A DNA stretch of 64,000 nt from Bacillota bacterium (GCA_023421075.1 JAEZUM010000055.1:79350-143349); one strand, 5' to 3'; positions 25,698 to 34,235 are shown, counted from the first letter of the stretch. The notes: generated by a model from the letters alone, not told the origin. Made by a program: numbers and translations.

Positions 25698-26648
25698 ATG
25701 ATATTAACGGTTACGCTGAATGCAGCGATTGATAAGAGATATGTGGTAGATCATTTCCAACCCGGAAGTGTATACCGCGTGAAGGAATGCACTTATTCTG
25801 CCGGTGGAAAAGGCCTGAATGTTTCCCGGGTTGCAGTCATCGCAGGGGAAAAGGTGCTTGCTACAGGATTTGTCGGCGGACATGCGGGCAATTACATCGA
25901 AGAAGCACTAATCGAACAGAATATAAAAAGTGATTTTGTGCATATCAGAGGAGAGAGTAGATCCTGTATCAATATTTATGATGAAACCAATCATACTCAG
26001 ACAGAATTTCTGGAGCCGGGTATACATGTTACAGAAGATGATAAGAAAAAGATGTTAAAGAAGTATACCGAACGATTAGGTGACTGCTCTGTCATTACAA
26101 TATCAGGAAGTGTTCCAAGTGGTGTGGATAGCTCCTTGTATCAGGAGATGATCAGGATGGCTAGGCAGCATAATAAGAAGGTACTTTTGGATACCAGTGG
26201 AACGTTACTACAGGAGTCATTGATAGCCGGACCAACCTTAATTAAACCAAATCTGGAGGAACTCAGAGCACTGACCGGAGATAGCCTGAACAGCCAAGTG
26301 GACATCATTAAGGCGGCTACCAGACTTCATACCGAGGAAGGAATCGAGGTAGTAGTAATCTCCTGCGGCGAGGAAGGTTCTCTCATCGTCTGCAAGGAAG
26401 GGGTATACCGAGCGATAGTACCGAAGATCGAAGCAGTGAACACGGTGGGCTGTGGAGATTCTATGATTGCAGGCTTTGCAGTTGGTTTTTCCAGAGGAAT
26501 GAACATAGAAGATACCATTAAGCTGGCAAGTGCGATCTCAGCAGCAAATGCTATGCGAATGGAAACCGGCTTCTTCTTAGAGAGCGATATGCAAGAATTA
26601 ATGCCACAGATTAAGATTGAAAAAATTAATACCCACAATAATATATAA
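25698..26648 (+). CDS. PfkB-family sugar-phosphate kinase (1-phosphofructokinase / tagatose-6-phosphate kinase type)
   Basis: This 316-residue kinase starts with the FruK/LacC signature MILTVTLNAAIDKRY. The AGGKGLNVSRVA glycine loop is near residue 37, and the catalytic Asp lies in TVGCGDSMIAGFAVG near 253. FruK/LacC members phosphorylate fructose 1-phosphate or tagatose 6-phosphate to the 1,6-bisphosphate, which would feed the class II aldolase in this operon. The frame extends upstream into the previous gene, but the conserved start is the ATG at 25698, with AGGAAGGA about 13 bases before. Confidence 0.9.
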   Translation: MILTVTLNAAIDKRYVVDHFQPGSVYRVKECTYSAGGKGLNVSRVAVIAGEKVLATGFVGGHAGNYIEEALIEQNIKSDFVHIRGESRSCINIYDETNHTQTEFLEPGIHVTEDDKKKMLKKYTERLGDCSVITISGSVPSGVDSSLYQEMIRMARQHNKKVLLDTSGTLLQESLIAGPTLIKPNLEELRALTGDSLNSQVDIIKAATRLHTEEGIEVVVISCGEEGSLIVCKEGVYRAIVPKIEAVNTVGCGDSMIAGFAVGFSRGMNIEDTIKLASAISAANAMRMETGFFLESDMQELMPQIKIEKINTHNNI

Positions 26649-26662
26649 AAAGGAGAAAAAAT

Positions 26663-27676
26663 ATGGCAACGTTTATTGATCCCAAATCGGTACCTCAGAA
26701 ACTCTTATATACAGGTGATTATATGCCTGGAATTGGAATGGGAACCTTTGGCTCCGACCGTTTTTCGCCGGAACAGGTGTCTGATGCAGTAGCAGGAGCA
26801 ATTGAAGCCGGATATCGGTTATTTGATTGCGCGGCTGTCTATGGCAATGAAGATCAGATTGGTAAGGTGTTCCAAGCTGCTTTTGATAAGAACACGGTTA
26901 AGAGGGAGGAACTGTTCATCACAACAAAGGTATGGAATGATATGCACGGAAAGGGAGATGTCCTTTTGTCCTGTGCGAAAAGCTTAAAGGATTTGCGATT
27001 GGATTACATTGATCTGTTCTTCGTGCATTGGCCTTTTCCTAATTATCATGCACCGGGCTGCAGTGGAGATTCCCGTAATCCGGATTCAAAGCCCTTCAGT
27101 GTGGATGAATTTATGCAAACCTGGAGGCAATGTGAAAGATTGGTAGAAATGGGATTAACTCGATTCATTGGTATGTCTAACATGACAATTCCAAAATTAG
27201 AGGCAGTGCTTCCTTTGTGTAAGATCAAACCGGTTGCGATTGAAATGGAATTACATCCGTGCTTCCAACAGCCGGAGTTGTATGATTATTGTGTGGAGAA
27301 GGGGATACAGCCAATTGGTTTCTGTCCAATCGGTTCACCAACCAGACCGGATCGTGACAAAACGGAGGATGATATCACAGATATTGAGGTTCCGGAGTTG
27401 GTGGAGATAGCGAAAGCACATAATGTTCATCCGGCTGTAGTCTGTATTAAATGGGCTGTGCAACGAGGACAGGTACCGATCCCGTTTTCCGTACGAGAGA
27501 ATGAATATGTCAGCAATTTGAGATGTACCACGGAAGATCCTTTAACGAAGGAGGAAATGGATATTTTAGCGGGGGTTGACAAGAACAACCGCTTAATTAA
27601 AGGTCAGGTCTTCTTGTGGGAAGGTGCCAATGATTGGGAAGATCTTTGGGATCTCGACGGTACAATTACAAAGTAA
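26663..27676 (+). CDS. Aldo/keto reductase
   Basis: This NADPH- or NADH-dependent carbonyl reductase has 337 residues. The catalytic tetrad is visible: Asp and Tyr in FDCAAVYGNE (near residues 51-60), Lys in ITTKVWND near 87 and His in FFVHWPF near 120. It starts 14 bases after the PfkB gene with AAAAGGAG, so it is in the same operon. Aldose reductases of this family turn aldoses into alditols. In this setting it could make the polyol consumed by the pathway, but no substrate can be read from sequence. Confidence 0.88.
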   Translation: MATFIDPKSVPQKLLYTGDYMPGIGMGTFGSDRFSPEQVSDAVAGAIEAGYRLFDCAAVYGNEDQIGKVFQAAFDKNTVKREELFITTKVWNDMHGKGDVLLSCAKSLKDLRLDYIDLFFVHWPFPNYHAPGCSGDSRNPDSKPFSVDEFMQTWRQCERLVEMGLTRFIGMSNMTIPKLEAVLPLCKIKPVAIEMELHPCFQQPELYDYCVEKGIQPIGFCPIGSPTRPDRDKTEDDITDIEVPELVEIAKAHNVHPAVVCIKWAVQRGQVPIPFSVRENEYVSNLRCTTEDPLTKEEMDILAGVDKNNRLIKGQVFLWEGANDWEDLWDLDGTITK

Positions 27677-27695
27677 TAAATCTTTCGTTTACAAG

Positions 27696-27752
27696 GCGCC
27701 TGCAATCCATTATAATATTGTCAAATATTAGAATGAATTGTAGGTGCTTTTT
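27696..27752 (+). terminator. Operon-end hairpin that covers the next ribosome-binding site
   Basis: GCGCCTGCAAT at 27696-27706 pairs (two G-U pairs) with ATTGTAGGTGC at 27737-27747, followed by five Ts and directly by the ATG of the AraC gene. The right arm includes AGGTG, the regulator's apparent ribosome-binding site. It should end the pathway operon, and in any read-through RNA would hide that site. Confidence 0.7.
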
Positions 27753-28664
27753 ATGACGTATTCTACCATCGGATTTAACCATTATATAGGCTATCTATTT
27801 CCGGCTAAAGTAACCGAGGGTCTCGAGGGGCTTAAGGAGAAAACAGCAGGGGAGTCTTATAAAATAATCTATATTAAGTCGGGAAGCTGCCATTTTGTAA
27901 TGAATGGAAGAGAATTCATACTTACCGGAGCGAGTACAATCTGTATGAATGAGAAGGATGAGATTACCTTTTATCATATTGAAGAAGAGGCGGTACGCAT
28001 AGTATGGTTTCATCCCCAGGTCATAAATTCCACATTTACCATGGAGATCATCAATGATCCGGTAAGGAAGCTTTCGATGACAGAGCAGCAGGATCTCTAT
28101 TATATGCTGCAATTCCTGCCGGAAGCAGCACCGACATTAAAGATATTGTCACTACATACAATTGATTCGGCAATGATCGAACATAAGCTAACTTTGTTAA
28201 AGGAGCTCTTGATGAAGCAGGATTCCAATTGCTGGCCGTGTCGAAGCAGATCCTATCTGTTTGAGATACTGTTCTGTCTGGCAAGACAGGAGGAAGAGGA
28301 GGAGATGAGTGAACTACTCCACTATGATACATATTCCAGACTCGCGGTTGATGTGATTTATTATCTGCAATCCAGTTATAACCAGAAGATAACCGTAGAG
28401 CGCCTGGCGGAAGAATTTCATACCAATCGAACCTCATTATTGAATGATTTTAAGAAATATACCGGACAATCCGTCAATCAGTATCTGATCCAGCTGCGCC
28501 TTACTATGGCTTCCACCCTGCTTCGAGATACCGAATTGTCAGTGGAGGAAATCTGTGAACGCACCGGCTTTAGCGAGATCAGTTACTTTAGTAAGGTCTT
28601 TAAAAAGAAATTAAATCATACCCCCTCTGAATACCGTAAGCTCTATAACAAAGCACTCCACTAA
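27753..28664 (+). CDS. AraC-family transcriptional regulator
   Basis: This is a 303-residue regulator. An N-terminal cupin-like domain with SGSCHFVMNGREFILTG near residue 45 is followed by a C-terminal AraC domain (ITVERLAEEFHTNRTSLLNDF and GFSEISYFSKVFKKKLNHTPSEYR). The frame could start at a GTG at 27744, but AGGTG six bases before the ATG at 27753 decides the start. It follows the pathway operon terminator and may be separately transcribed: a TATAAT lies within the hairpin loop at about 27710. Its target is unknown, possibly the neighbouring sugar genes. Confidence 0.86.
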   Translation: MTYSTIGFNHYIGYLFPAKVTEGLEGLKEKTAGESYKIIYIKSGSCHFVMNGREFILTGASTICMNEKDEITFYHIEEEAVRIVWFHPQVINSTFTMEIINDPVRKLSMTEQQDLYYMLQFLPEAAPTLKILSLHTIDSAMIEHKLTLLKELLMKQDSNCWPCRSRSYLFEILFCLARQEEEEEMSELLHYDTYSRLAVDVIYYLQSSYNQKITVERLAEEFHTNRTSLLNDFKKYTGQSVNQYLIQLRLTMASTLLRDTELSVEEICERTGFSEISYFSKVFKKKLNHTPSEYRKLYNKALH

Positions 28665-28882
28665 CCCCGCATGCCTATCATTGGAACTAATTTTTCCCAA
28701 GGATATCCCCCCATCTCAGAAGCGACTACAACGAAAAAAGTATTATCGTATCGCGTGGGGAGATTAATGTCGTATATTATTACTGTCGATTTATACAGGT
28801 GATCTCATTTCTTGATGAAATAGAATTTACTTTTTGATAACAGATATAGCATAGTATGGGTAATGTGATTGCAAGGCGAATT
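28665..28882. other. Intergenic stretch between AraC gene and long hairpin
   Basis: About 220 bases without a convincing gene or known RNA, AT-rich toward the right. It leads into the 192-base hairpin that follows. Confidence 0.4.
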
Positions 28883-29074
28883 ATTAAGAAATTGTAGGTT
28901 TTCTTAAAAAGTAGAGATAAGGCTTAAGGATGAAAAAGCACGATGTTTGACGAGCCTGCATATCATGGTCATAAATAAATTGTATCGTGACCTTGATATG
29001 CAGGTGAGGAGTTCGTGTTTTTCATCCTTGATCTGCCTTATCTCTATTTTTGCTAGAAAACCCAATTTCTTAAT
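28883..29074. repeat. 192-base interrupted long hairpin (element A)
   Basis: Nested complementary blocks run from the ends to the centre: 28883-28894 with 29063-29074 (12 bp), 28897-28903 with 29056-29062, 28906-28923 with 29035-29051 (17 bp, one bulge), 28927-28942 with 29014-29028, and 28955-28971 with 28988-29004 (16 bp, one mismatch). The loop is 16 bases. One sizeable internal loop faces ATGTTTGACGAG (28943-28954) against 29005-29013. Elements of similar size and plan lie at 40.7 and 57.4 kb. It encodes no protein. Confidence 0.8.
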
Positions 29075-29197
29075 CTGAGCCGGTCAATTATATTACCCTT
29101 CCTATGCTATATCGTTACTAATACAGAATTGATCCGATAATGCGTATATTGACTAAGCCCACGGAATAGGATAATACAAAAACGATGGAGCGATTGA

Positions 29198-30364
29198 ATG
29201 GTCAAAAAGCATAAAATCCAAATTATTATCTACGGATCTGATTGTGAAGATCGTCTGCAGAGCATAGAGAAATTTGGCTATATTAAATATAGACTGCCGA
29301 TGATCGATGCCTGTGTCATAGAGGTTGAGGAAGATCGGTTGGATGATATCAAGTCGATGGAGGGATTGATCCGCTATGAACTGGATACCCATATCACGGC
29401 ACAAATGAACCGAGTCGGTGATATCATCGAAAGTAGATGGGCTCACGAGAACGGATATTTTGGTCGGGGTGTCGGTGTTGCGGTAGTTGATACAGGAATT
29501 GCTTTACATAAAGACTTTATTGAAGGTGGCAATCGAGTGACTGCTTTTGCTGATTTTATCAATCATAGAACGGAACCCTATGATGATAACGGTCACGGTA
29601 CTCATGTTGCCGGAATTATTGGTGGCAACGGTTTTTCCTCCAAAGGAAAATATAAGGGCATTGCTCCGGAGTGTAATTTTATTGGAGTAAAGGTGCTAGA
29701 CAAACGGGGGGATGGCAACATCTCGGATGTTTTGGCCGGTCTTCAATGGATTATTAACAACCGTAAGAGATACAATATCCGAATTGTTAATATATCGGTA
29801 GGGACTGCTTCCAAGGAGAGTCTGGATGAGAATTCGCTTCTGGTTCAAGGGGTCAATGCGGTGTGGGACAGTGGAATTGTTGTAGTTGTGGCAGCGGGTA
29901 ATAACGGTCCAGGTCCCATGTCCATCTCGACGCCGGGGATCAGTCGAAAGGTGATTACAGTAGGATCTTCTGATGATAATGTTGCTGTTGAGGTGTTTGG
30001 GAATGCCCGGGCAAAGGATTATTCCGGGAGGGGGCCGACCCCCTTCTGTATCAAAAAGCCGGATATCGTAGCACCGGGCTCGAATATCATTTCTTGTAAT
30101 ATCAGTCGTTATCCACCAAAAACAAAGAATGGAGAAACGAAGTATTCCTATACGGACGTACCAATGATGTATACCATAAAAAGCGGCACCTCGATGGCTA
30201 CACCGGTTGTGGCAGGAGCCATAGCACTGTTACTTGGAGCACACCCTGAATTAAACAATCGAGAGGTCAAATTGAGATTGCGCGGTTGTGCAACGAACCT
30301 GGGACAGCATTGGGAGAAACAGGGTTGGGGACTCTTGAATGTACGCAAATTGTTGGAACAATAA
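29198..30364 (+). CDS. Subtilisin-like serine protease (S8), probably intracellular
   Basis: This is a 388-residue subtilase. The catalytic triad is seen as Asp in VAVVDTGIALH (near residue 99), His in NGHGTHVAGIIGG (near 133) and Ser in KSGTSMATPVVAGA (near 333); the oxyanion Asn lies in VVAAGNNGPG. No signal peptide is present. The first 75 residues resemble a short inhibitor-like propeptide, as in intracellular or self-processing subtilases. GGAGCG precedes the ATG. It is a single gene, with a long hairpin upstream and a terminator downstream. Confidence 0.93.
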   Translation: MVKKHKIQIIIYGSDCEDRLQSIEKFGYIKYRLPMIDACVIEVEEDRLDDIKSMEGLIRYELDTHITAQMNRVGDIIESRWAHENGYFGRGVGVAVVDTGIALHKDFIEGGNRVTAFADFINHRTEPYDDNGHGTHVAGIIGGNGFSSKGKYKGIAPECNFIGVKVLDKRGDGNISDVLAGLQWIINNRKRYNIRIVNISVGTASKESLDENSLLVQGVNAVWDSGIVVVVAAGNNGPGPMSISTPGISRKVITVGSSDDNVAVEVFGNARAKDYSGRGPTPFCIKKPDIVAPGSNIISCNISRYPPKTKNGETKYSYTDVPMMYTIKSGTSMATPVVAGAIALLLGAHPELNNREVKLRLRGCATNLGQHWEKQGWGLLNVRKLLEQ

Positions 30365-30409
30365 GAAGTATGATCGATAAATATATCTGAAGAGAATGAT
30401 TAAGATAAT

Positions 30410-30484
30410 ATGGGCTGTTGCAAAACCTTTCAGAGGATGATATGAGTCACTTGGTGTCATATCTGAGGTTTTGTAACAGCCCAT
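30410..30484. terminator. Bidirectional terminator between subtilase and HAAS-domain gene
   Basis: An interrupted stem of about 19 bp (ATGGGCTGTTGCAAAACCT at 30410-30428 against 30466-30484, one mismatch) is capped by TATGA/TCATA. It lies between convergent genes. Confidence 0.8.
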
Positions 30485-30490
30485 GTTCTT

Positions 30491-31555
30491 TTAATTCTTA
30501 TATTTCTGATCCATCGATTTGACATAATTCATAAAGTCAAAGTGGTTATTGTATTTCAAGGTTTTCACTATAATTGCTATGGTCTCAAGCAAGTAGACAA
30601 TAACAAGGAAAATGACAAAGTTTTCTGTGATCATCTCCCATGCAGAGAGAGCGGAGAAGTTGAAATTTAGGTGAAAGGCTTCATTCACCCGACTTGCAAA
30701 GCTTGTATTCCAAATATCGAATCTGGTAAAGATGATCACGGTTAAGATAGTACTGATTGTATTGATGATAAAAACAAATAAAGCATATGGAATGGAATAT
30801 CTGCGATCGATCAGCTCCCAGATGTTCTTCAAGAGACCGAGGCCCATGGTTATTAGGAAGAGTGGTAAAACAACGCGAAAGGTATCCATGTTAAATACGG
30901 GAATGGCGATTAGACCTCCGTCATAATAATATGCACCGAGCAATTGTGGAGCAGAGATAAAGATTACCATACCGATGATACTGAAGATAATGCCTGCAAT
31001 CGGCTCGCCAATCGGGATATTTGCTTCCTTCACCGGAACCGGTGGAAGCTCTTTGGCCTCCCAGTCAGGAATGAACTCCTTTAGGTTTACACCCCTCCAC
31101 TCTAAAATTGCGAAAAGTATCGTGATGGATGCGAAGGCCATACCGATGCTTCCGATCATCCCCCCAATCCAATCTCCGATATAGCTATACCAAATATGGG
31201 GATAGGAGGTAATCAGCTCAAGTACGGTAGCGATACACATACCGAAGAGAGTAGCACCAATCACAATCTTTAATACAAACAAGTAAAGCGGAAAGATCTC
31301 CGGGCTGATCAGATACCTGGAGGTATCACGATATTTTTCGGCGAGTTCTGATGGGTTCCCAAGTTCGTTCAGTACAGACAGGATATCCTCCTTGGAAGCA
31401 GAATTACCATGGGTTTTGGCTTCCAGCATATCATAAATCAAGGTTCGCAATTCGCTTTCGATATCATTTTTGTTCATAGGATTTAAATGCTTTGTTACCT
31501 GATAAATATAACGATTTATCATATCTTCAACATAATCATTTTGATTCTTATTCAT
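30491..31555 (-). CDS. HAAS-domain membrane protein paired with PadR regulator
   Basis: The first ~85 residues of this 354-residue protein form a helical domain (a segment near residue 20 reads VTKHLNPMNKNDIESELRTL) of the HAAS/DUF1700 type, which in Firmicutes is usually encoded beside a PadR repressor. The rest holds about seven hydrophobic segments. The start lies in the overlap with padR, with AAGGAGGG upstream, so the two are translationally coupled. Such pairs are thought to regulate membrane or envelope stress systems. The exact role is unknown. Confidence 0.75.
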   Translation of the reverse strand: MNKNQNDYVEDMINRYIYQVTKHLNPMNKNDIESELRTLIYDMLEAKTHGNSASKEDILSVLNELGNPSELAEKYRDTSRYLISPEIFPLYLFVLKIVIGATLFGMCIATVLELITSYPHIWYSYIGDWIGGMIGSIGMAFASITILFAILEWRGVNLKEFIPDWEAKELPPVPVKEANIPIGEPIAGIIFSIIGMVIFISAPQLLGAYYYDGGLIAIPVFNMDTFRVVLPLFLITMGLGLLKNIWELIDRRYSIPYALFVFIINTISTILTVIIFTRFDIWNTSFASRVNEAFHLNFNFSALSAWEMITENFVIFLVIVYLLETIAIIVKTLKYNNHFDFMNYVKSMDQKYKN

Positions 31556-31898
31556 TTGACGGACCCTCCTTCATTAATCGATTCATATTCTCTACCATGT
31601 CATGCCAGTGTTCCTTTAATTCCTGATATACTTCAGTCCCTAAGTCAGTTAGCATGTAATATTTTCTTGGCTTCGTCCCGGAAGTCTCCCATTCACTTTT
31701 GAGAAGTCCCTGCTTCTCAAGCCTGCGTAATAACGGATACAGTGTATTTGCTTCGATCGGTACATTATTGTCACTAAAGTCTTGCACCAAGGAATAACCG
31801 TAAGTCGGTGCCGATAGTTGGCATAATACACTGAGAACAATGGTTCCGCGCCGGAGCTCCAGCAGAAGACCGGATAGTATTTCCTCCTTCTTTGTCAT
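31548..31898 (-). CDS. PadR-family transcriptional regulator
   Basis: This is a 116-residue winged-helix repressor. The PadR signature runs from LRRGTIVLSVLCQL near residue 15 through YGYSLVQDF to the recognition and wing part ANTLYPLLRRLEKQGLL and PRKYYMLTDLG. The C-terminal helix is short, as in the PadR-s2 group. TAGGAGG precedes the ATG. It is first in a two-gene operon with the HAAS protein and probably regulates its own promoter, which carries ACTGTGT-type half-sites in opposite orientations. Confidence 0.9.
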   Translation of the reverse strand: MTKKEEILSGLLLELRRGTIVLSVLCQLSAPTYGYSLVQDFSDNNVPIEANTLYPLLRRLEKQGLLKSEWETSGTKPRKYYMLTDLGTEVYQELKEHWHDMVENMNRLMKEGPSNE

Positions 31899-31929
31899 GT
31901 CTACCTCCTAATCTATAATATTGTGCGTC

Positions 31930-31979
31930 ACTGTGTTACTGTTATTATCATTATAGTGTATGACACACAGTAATGTCAA
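31930..31979 (-). promoter_or_regulatory. Promoter and putative PadR operator
   Basis: On the minus strand TTGACA (31974-31979) and TATAAT (31950-31955) are 18 bases apart. GTGT-ATG-ACAC (31957-31967) lies between the boxes. ACTGTGT occurs on the plus strand near 31930 and on the minus strand near 31970, forming a wide inverted pair. Operator identity is inferred. Confidence 0.6.
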
Positions 31980-32087
31980 TATAATAATATAAAATATTTA
32001 AAATTATGATTAAGAAGATTGTTCGTGGATTTGTTGTATAATTTTAAAGTGATGAAGAATAATAAACAAAGGAGGGAAGGAACATCA

Positions 32088-32129
32088 GTGGAATTAAGGA
32101 TTTCAAAGAATTCCATTTGCTTTCATTAA
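32088..32129 (+). CDS. Possible 13-codon leader ORF upstream of xylA
   Basis: A very strong ribosome-binding site (AAAGGAGGGAAGG, 32068-32080) is followed seven bases later by GTG and 12 further codons (VELRISKNSICFH as written). The peptide has no recognisable feature. It could be a leader peptide or the stub of a lost gene. It lies about 60 bases upstream of the xylA -35 box. Confidence 0.3.
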   Translation: MELRISKNSICFH

Positions 32130-32191
32130 TATAAATTACTATGATTAAAATATAAATTTTATAGTTAGTTTAATTAATTTACAAATTGTTG

Positions 32192-32287
32192 TTGTAAATT
32201 TTTCAAATAGGCTTTATAATAATAAAAGGAATTAAGTTCCTGAACTTTTATGTAGGAAAGAATTCGTTTTCCTACACCAAACTTAAT
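32192..32287 (+). promoter_or_regulatory. xylA promoter and 5'-end hairpin
   Basis: TTGTAA (32192-32197) and TATAAT (32215-32220) are 17 bases apart, placing the transcript start near 32227. The RNA would begin almost at once with a hairpin: ATTAAGTT (32231-32238) pairs with 32280-32287 and TGTAGGAAA (32251-32259) pairs with 32268-32276. Such 5' hairpins can stabilise highly expressed mRNAs. AAAGGAGG follows at about 32309. Confidence 0.65.
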
Positions 32288-32323
32288 CGGAAAGAGATAT
32301 ATATTATAAAGGAGGATATTTAG

Positions 32324-33640
32324 ATGTCATATTTTAACGTTGGAAAAATCCAATATGAAGGACCTCAGAGTAAGAATCAGCTTGCATTCAGATACTACAA
32401 TCCGGATGAAGTAGTAATGGGCAAGACAATGAAGGAGCAGCTTCGCTTCGCTATGTCTTATTGGCATACCTTAACCTATATGGGTAATGATCCCTTCGGT
32501 GGTTCCACGATGCACCGTGATTGGGATAATACAGAGGATGCGATGCAGAAGGCAAAGGAAAGAGTTCATTCCGCTTTCGAATTCATGGAGAAGATGCAGA
32601 TTCCTTTCTTCTGCTTCCATGATCAGGATATCGCTCCCAGAGCAGCTACTCTGGAAGAGACCAATAGAAGATTAGATGAGATCGTTGCAGTAATCAAAGA
32701 AGAGATGGCTCGTACCGGAATCAAGTGCTTATGGGGAACAACCAATGCATTTAGTGATGATAAATTCGTTCACGGTGCAGGTACCTCCTGCAATGCAACC
32801 GTATTCGCATACGCTGCTGCTCAGATTAAGAAGGCTATGGAGCTCACCAAGGAATTAGGTGGTGAGAACTATGTATTCTGGGGTGGTCGTGAAGGCTATG
32901 AGACTTTACTTAACACTGATACTGGTTTAGAGTTAGACAACCTTGCAAGATTACTTCAGATGGCTGTTGATTATGCAAAGGAGATCGGTTTTACCGGTCA
33001 GTTCTTAATCGAGCCCAAGCCGAAGGAGCCTACAAAGCATCAGTATGATTTCGATGCAGCTACTGTACTTGCTTTCTTAAGAAAGTATAATTTACAGGAT
33101 TACTTCAAGATGAACATCGAAGCAAACCATGCAACCTTAGCTCAGCATACCTTCCAGCATGAACTTAATATGTCCAGAATTAATGGCGTTCTTGGTAGCG
33201 TAGATGCTAACACCGGTGATCCGATGTTAGGTTGGGATACCGATCAGTTCCCTACCAGCCTTTATGATACAACCTTAGCAATGTATGAGATTTTATTGAA
33301 TGATGGTCTTCATAAGGGTGGTTTGAACTTTGACTCCAAGGTTCGTCGTGCTTCCTTCCAGGATGACGATTTATTCTACGCTTACATCGCAGGTATGGAT
33401 GCATTCGCAAGAGGCTTAAAGGTTGCTGCTAAGTTACTTGAGGATGGCGTATTCGAGAGCTTCAAGGCAGATCGCTATGCAAGCTACAAGGATGGTATCG
33501 GTAAGGATATCGTAGAAGGTAAGGTTGGCTTCAAGGAGTTAGAGGCATATGCTATGAAGAATGGCACAACCCCGAACAAGTCCGGTAGACAGGAAATGTT
33601 AGAGAATATCTTAAATCAGTATATCTTAGAGACAAAATAA
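32324..33640 (+). CDS. xylA: Xylose isomerase
   Basis: XylA converts D-xylose to D-xylulose in the cytoplasm. The 438-residue class II enzyme shows the catalytic His and Asp in FFCFHDQDIAP near residue 100, the metal-site segments FLIEPKPKEPTKHQYD near 230, NIEANHATLAQHTF near 265, LGSVDANTGD near 293 and GWDTDQFPT near 305. AAAGGAGG precedes the ATG. Its codon use is strongly biased to a few codons, suggesting high expression. No xylulokinase is adjacent, although the FGGY kinase 8 kb upstream resembles one. A strong terminator follows. Confidence 0.98.
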   Translation: MSYFNVGKIQYEGPQSKNQLAFRYYNPDEVVMGKTMKEQLRFAMSYWHTLTYMGNDPFGGSTMHRDWDNTEDAMQKAKERVHSAFEFMEKMQIPFFCFHDQDIAPRAATLEETNRRLDEIVAVIKEEMARTGIKCLWGTTNAFSDDKFVHGAGTSCNATVFAYAAAQIKKAMELTKELGGENYVFWGGREGYETLLNTDTGLELDNLARLLQMAVDYAKEIGFTGQFLIEPKPKEPTKHQYDFDAATVLAFLRKYNLQDYFKMNIEANHATLAQHTFQHELNMSRINGVLGSVDANTGDPMLGWDTDQFPTSLYDTTLAMYEILLNDGLHKGGLNFDSKVRRASFQDDDLFYAYIAGMDAFARGLKVAAKLLEDGVFESFKADRYASYKDGIGKDIVEGKVGFKELEAYAMKNGTTPNKSGRQEMLENILNQYILETK

Positions 33641-33654
33641 TTACCGAGTATTAC

Positions 33655-33686
33655 AATAAAGCGGCTTCCTCGGAAGCCGCTTTATT
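33655..33686. terminator. Bidirectional terminator between xylA and ferritin
   Basis: A 15-bp perfect stem (AATAAAGCGGCTTCC and its complement) has a 2-base centre; A- and T-rich ends serve both strands. Confidence 0.9.
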
Positions 33687-33719
33687 GATTCATGTTACCG
33701 CATCATAATATGATGTTGA

Positions 33720-34235
33720 CTAATCCAGTACCAAGGAGGGTGCTGCATATACACGAGCCTTCATCTCATTATCCAGCATATATAAGCTCTTTGGATCGCT
33801 GCCAAATAAATCATATTTCTTAATATTCTCGTCCGCGTTCTTCTCTTCTTCCCCTTGCTCCTTGATGAACCAATCGAGGAATTGCATGGTACGGAAATCC
33901 TTGTTACGATAAGCTGCTTCGTAGATATTATTAATAGAAGCGGTTACGGTCTGTTCGTGTTCAAAAGACATTACCAGAGGATCACGGAAGCTCTCGTAGG
34001 TTTTATCGGGAGCGTCAATCGCGGCAAGCTTAACGACCTCACCGTTATTTAATAAGTACTGACGGAATAACAGAGCATGATCTCTTTCCTCCTGCATTTG
34101 TACAAAAAACCAATGTTCATAACCATTAAGGCTATTGTCGGCATAATAATTTGCCATATCCATATAAAGGTAAGCGGAATATAATTCTTTCGTGATTTGT
34201 TCGTTCAGTAATTTAGCTACTTCATTATTCAGCAT
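33720..34235 (-). CDS. Ferritin
   Basis: This is a bacterial non-haem ferritin of 171 residues that stores iron as a 24-subunit shell. Ferroxidase ligands are visible: Glu in QITKELYSAYLYM (about residue 17), Glu and His in QMQEERDHALLF (about 50 and 53), Glu in MSFEHEQTV (about 94) and the QGEEEKN segment near 127. AGAAAGGA precedes the ATG. It lies 30 bases downstream of a ferredoxin gene on the same strand, probably in one operon, so iron release and storage may be linked to electron supply. Confidence 0.95.
   Translation of the reverse strand: MLNNEVAKLLNEQITKELYSAYLYMDMANYYADNSLNGYEHWFFVQMQEERDHALLFRQYLLNNGEVVKLAAIDAPDKTYESFRDPLVMSFEHEQTVTASINNIYEAAYRNKDFRTMQFLDWFIKEQGEEEKNADENIKKYDLFGSDPKSLYMLDNEMKARVYAAPSLVLD

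Noticed and set aside
28883..29074. Insertion sequence or group II intron for the long hairpin
   Set aside because: No transposase, reverse transcriptase or intron domain V-like motif is visible; the block is non-coding.
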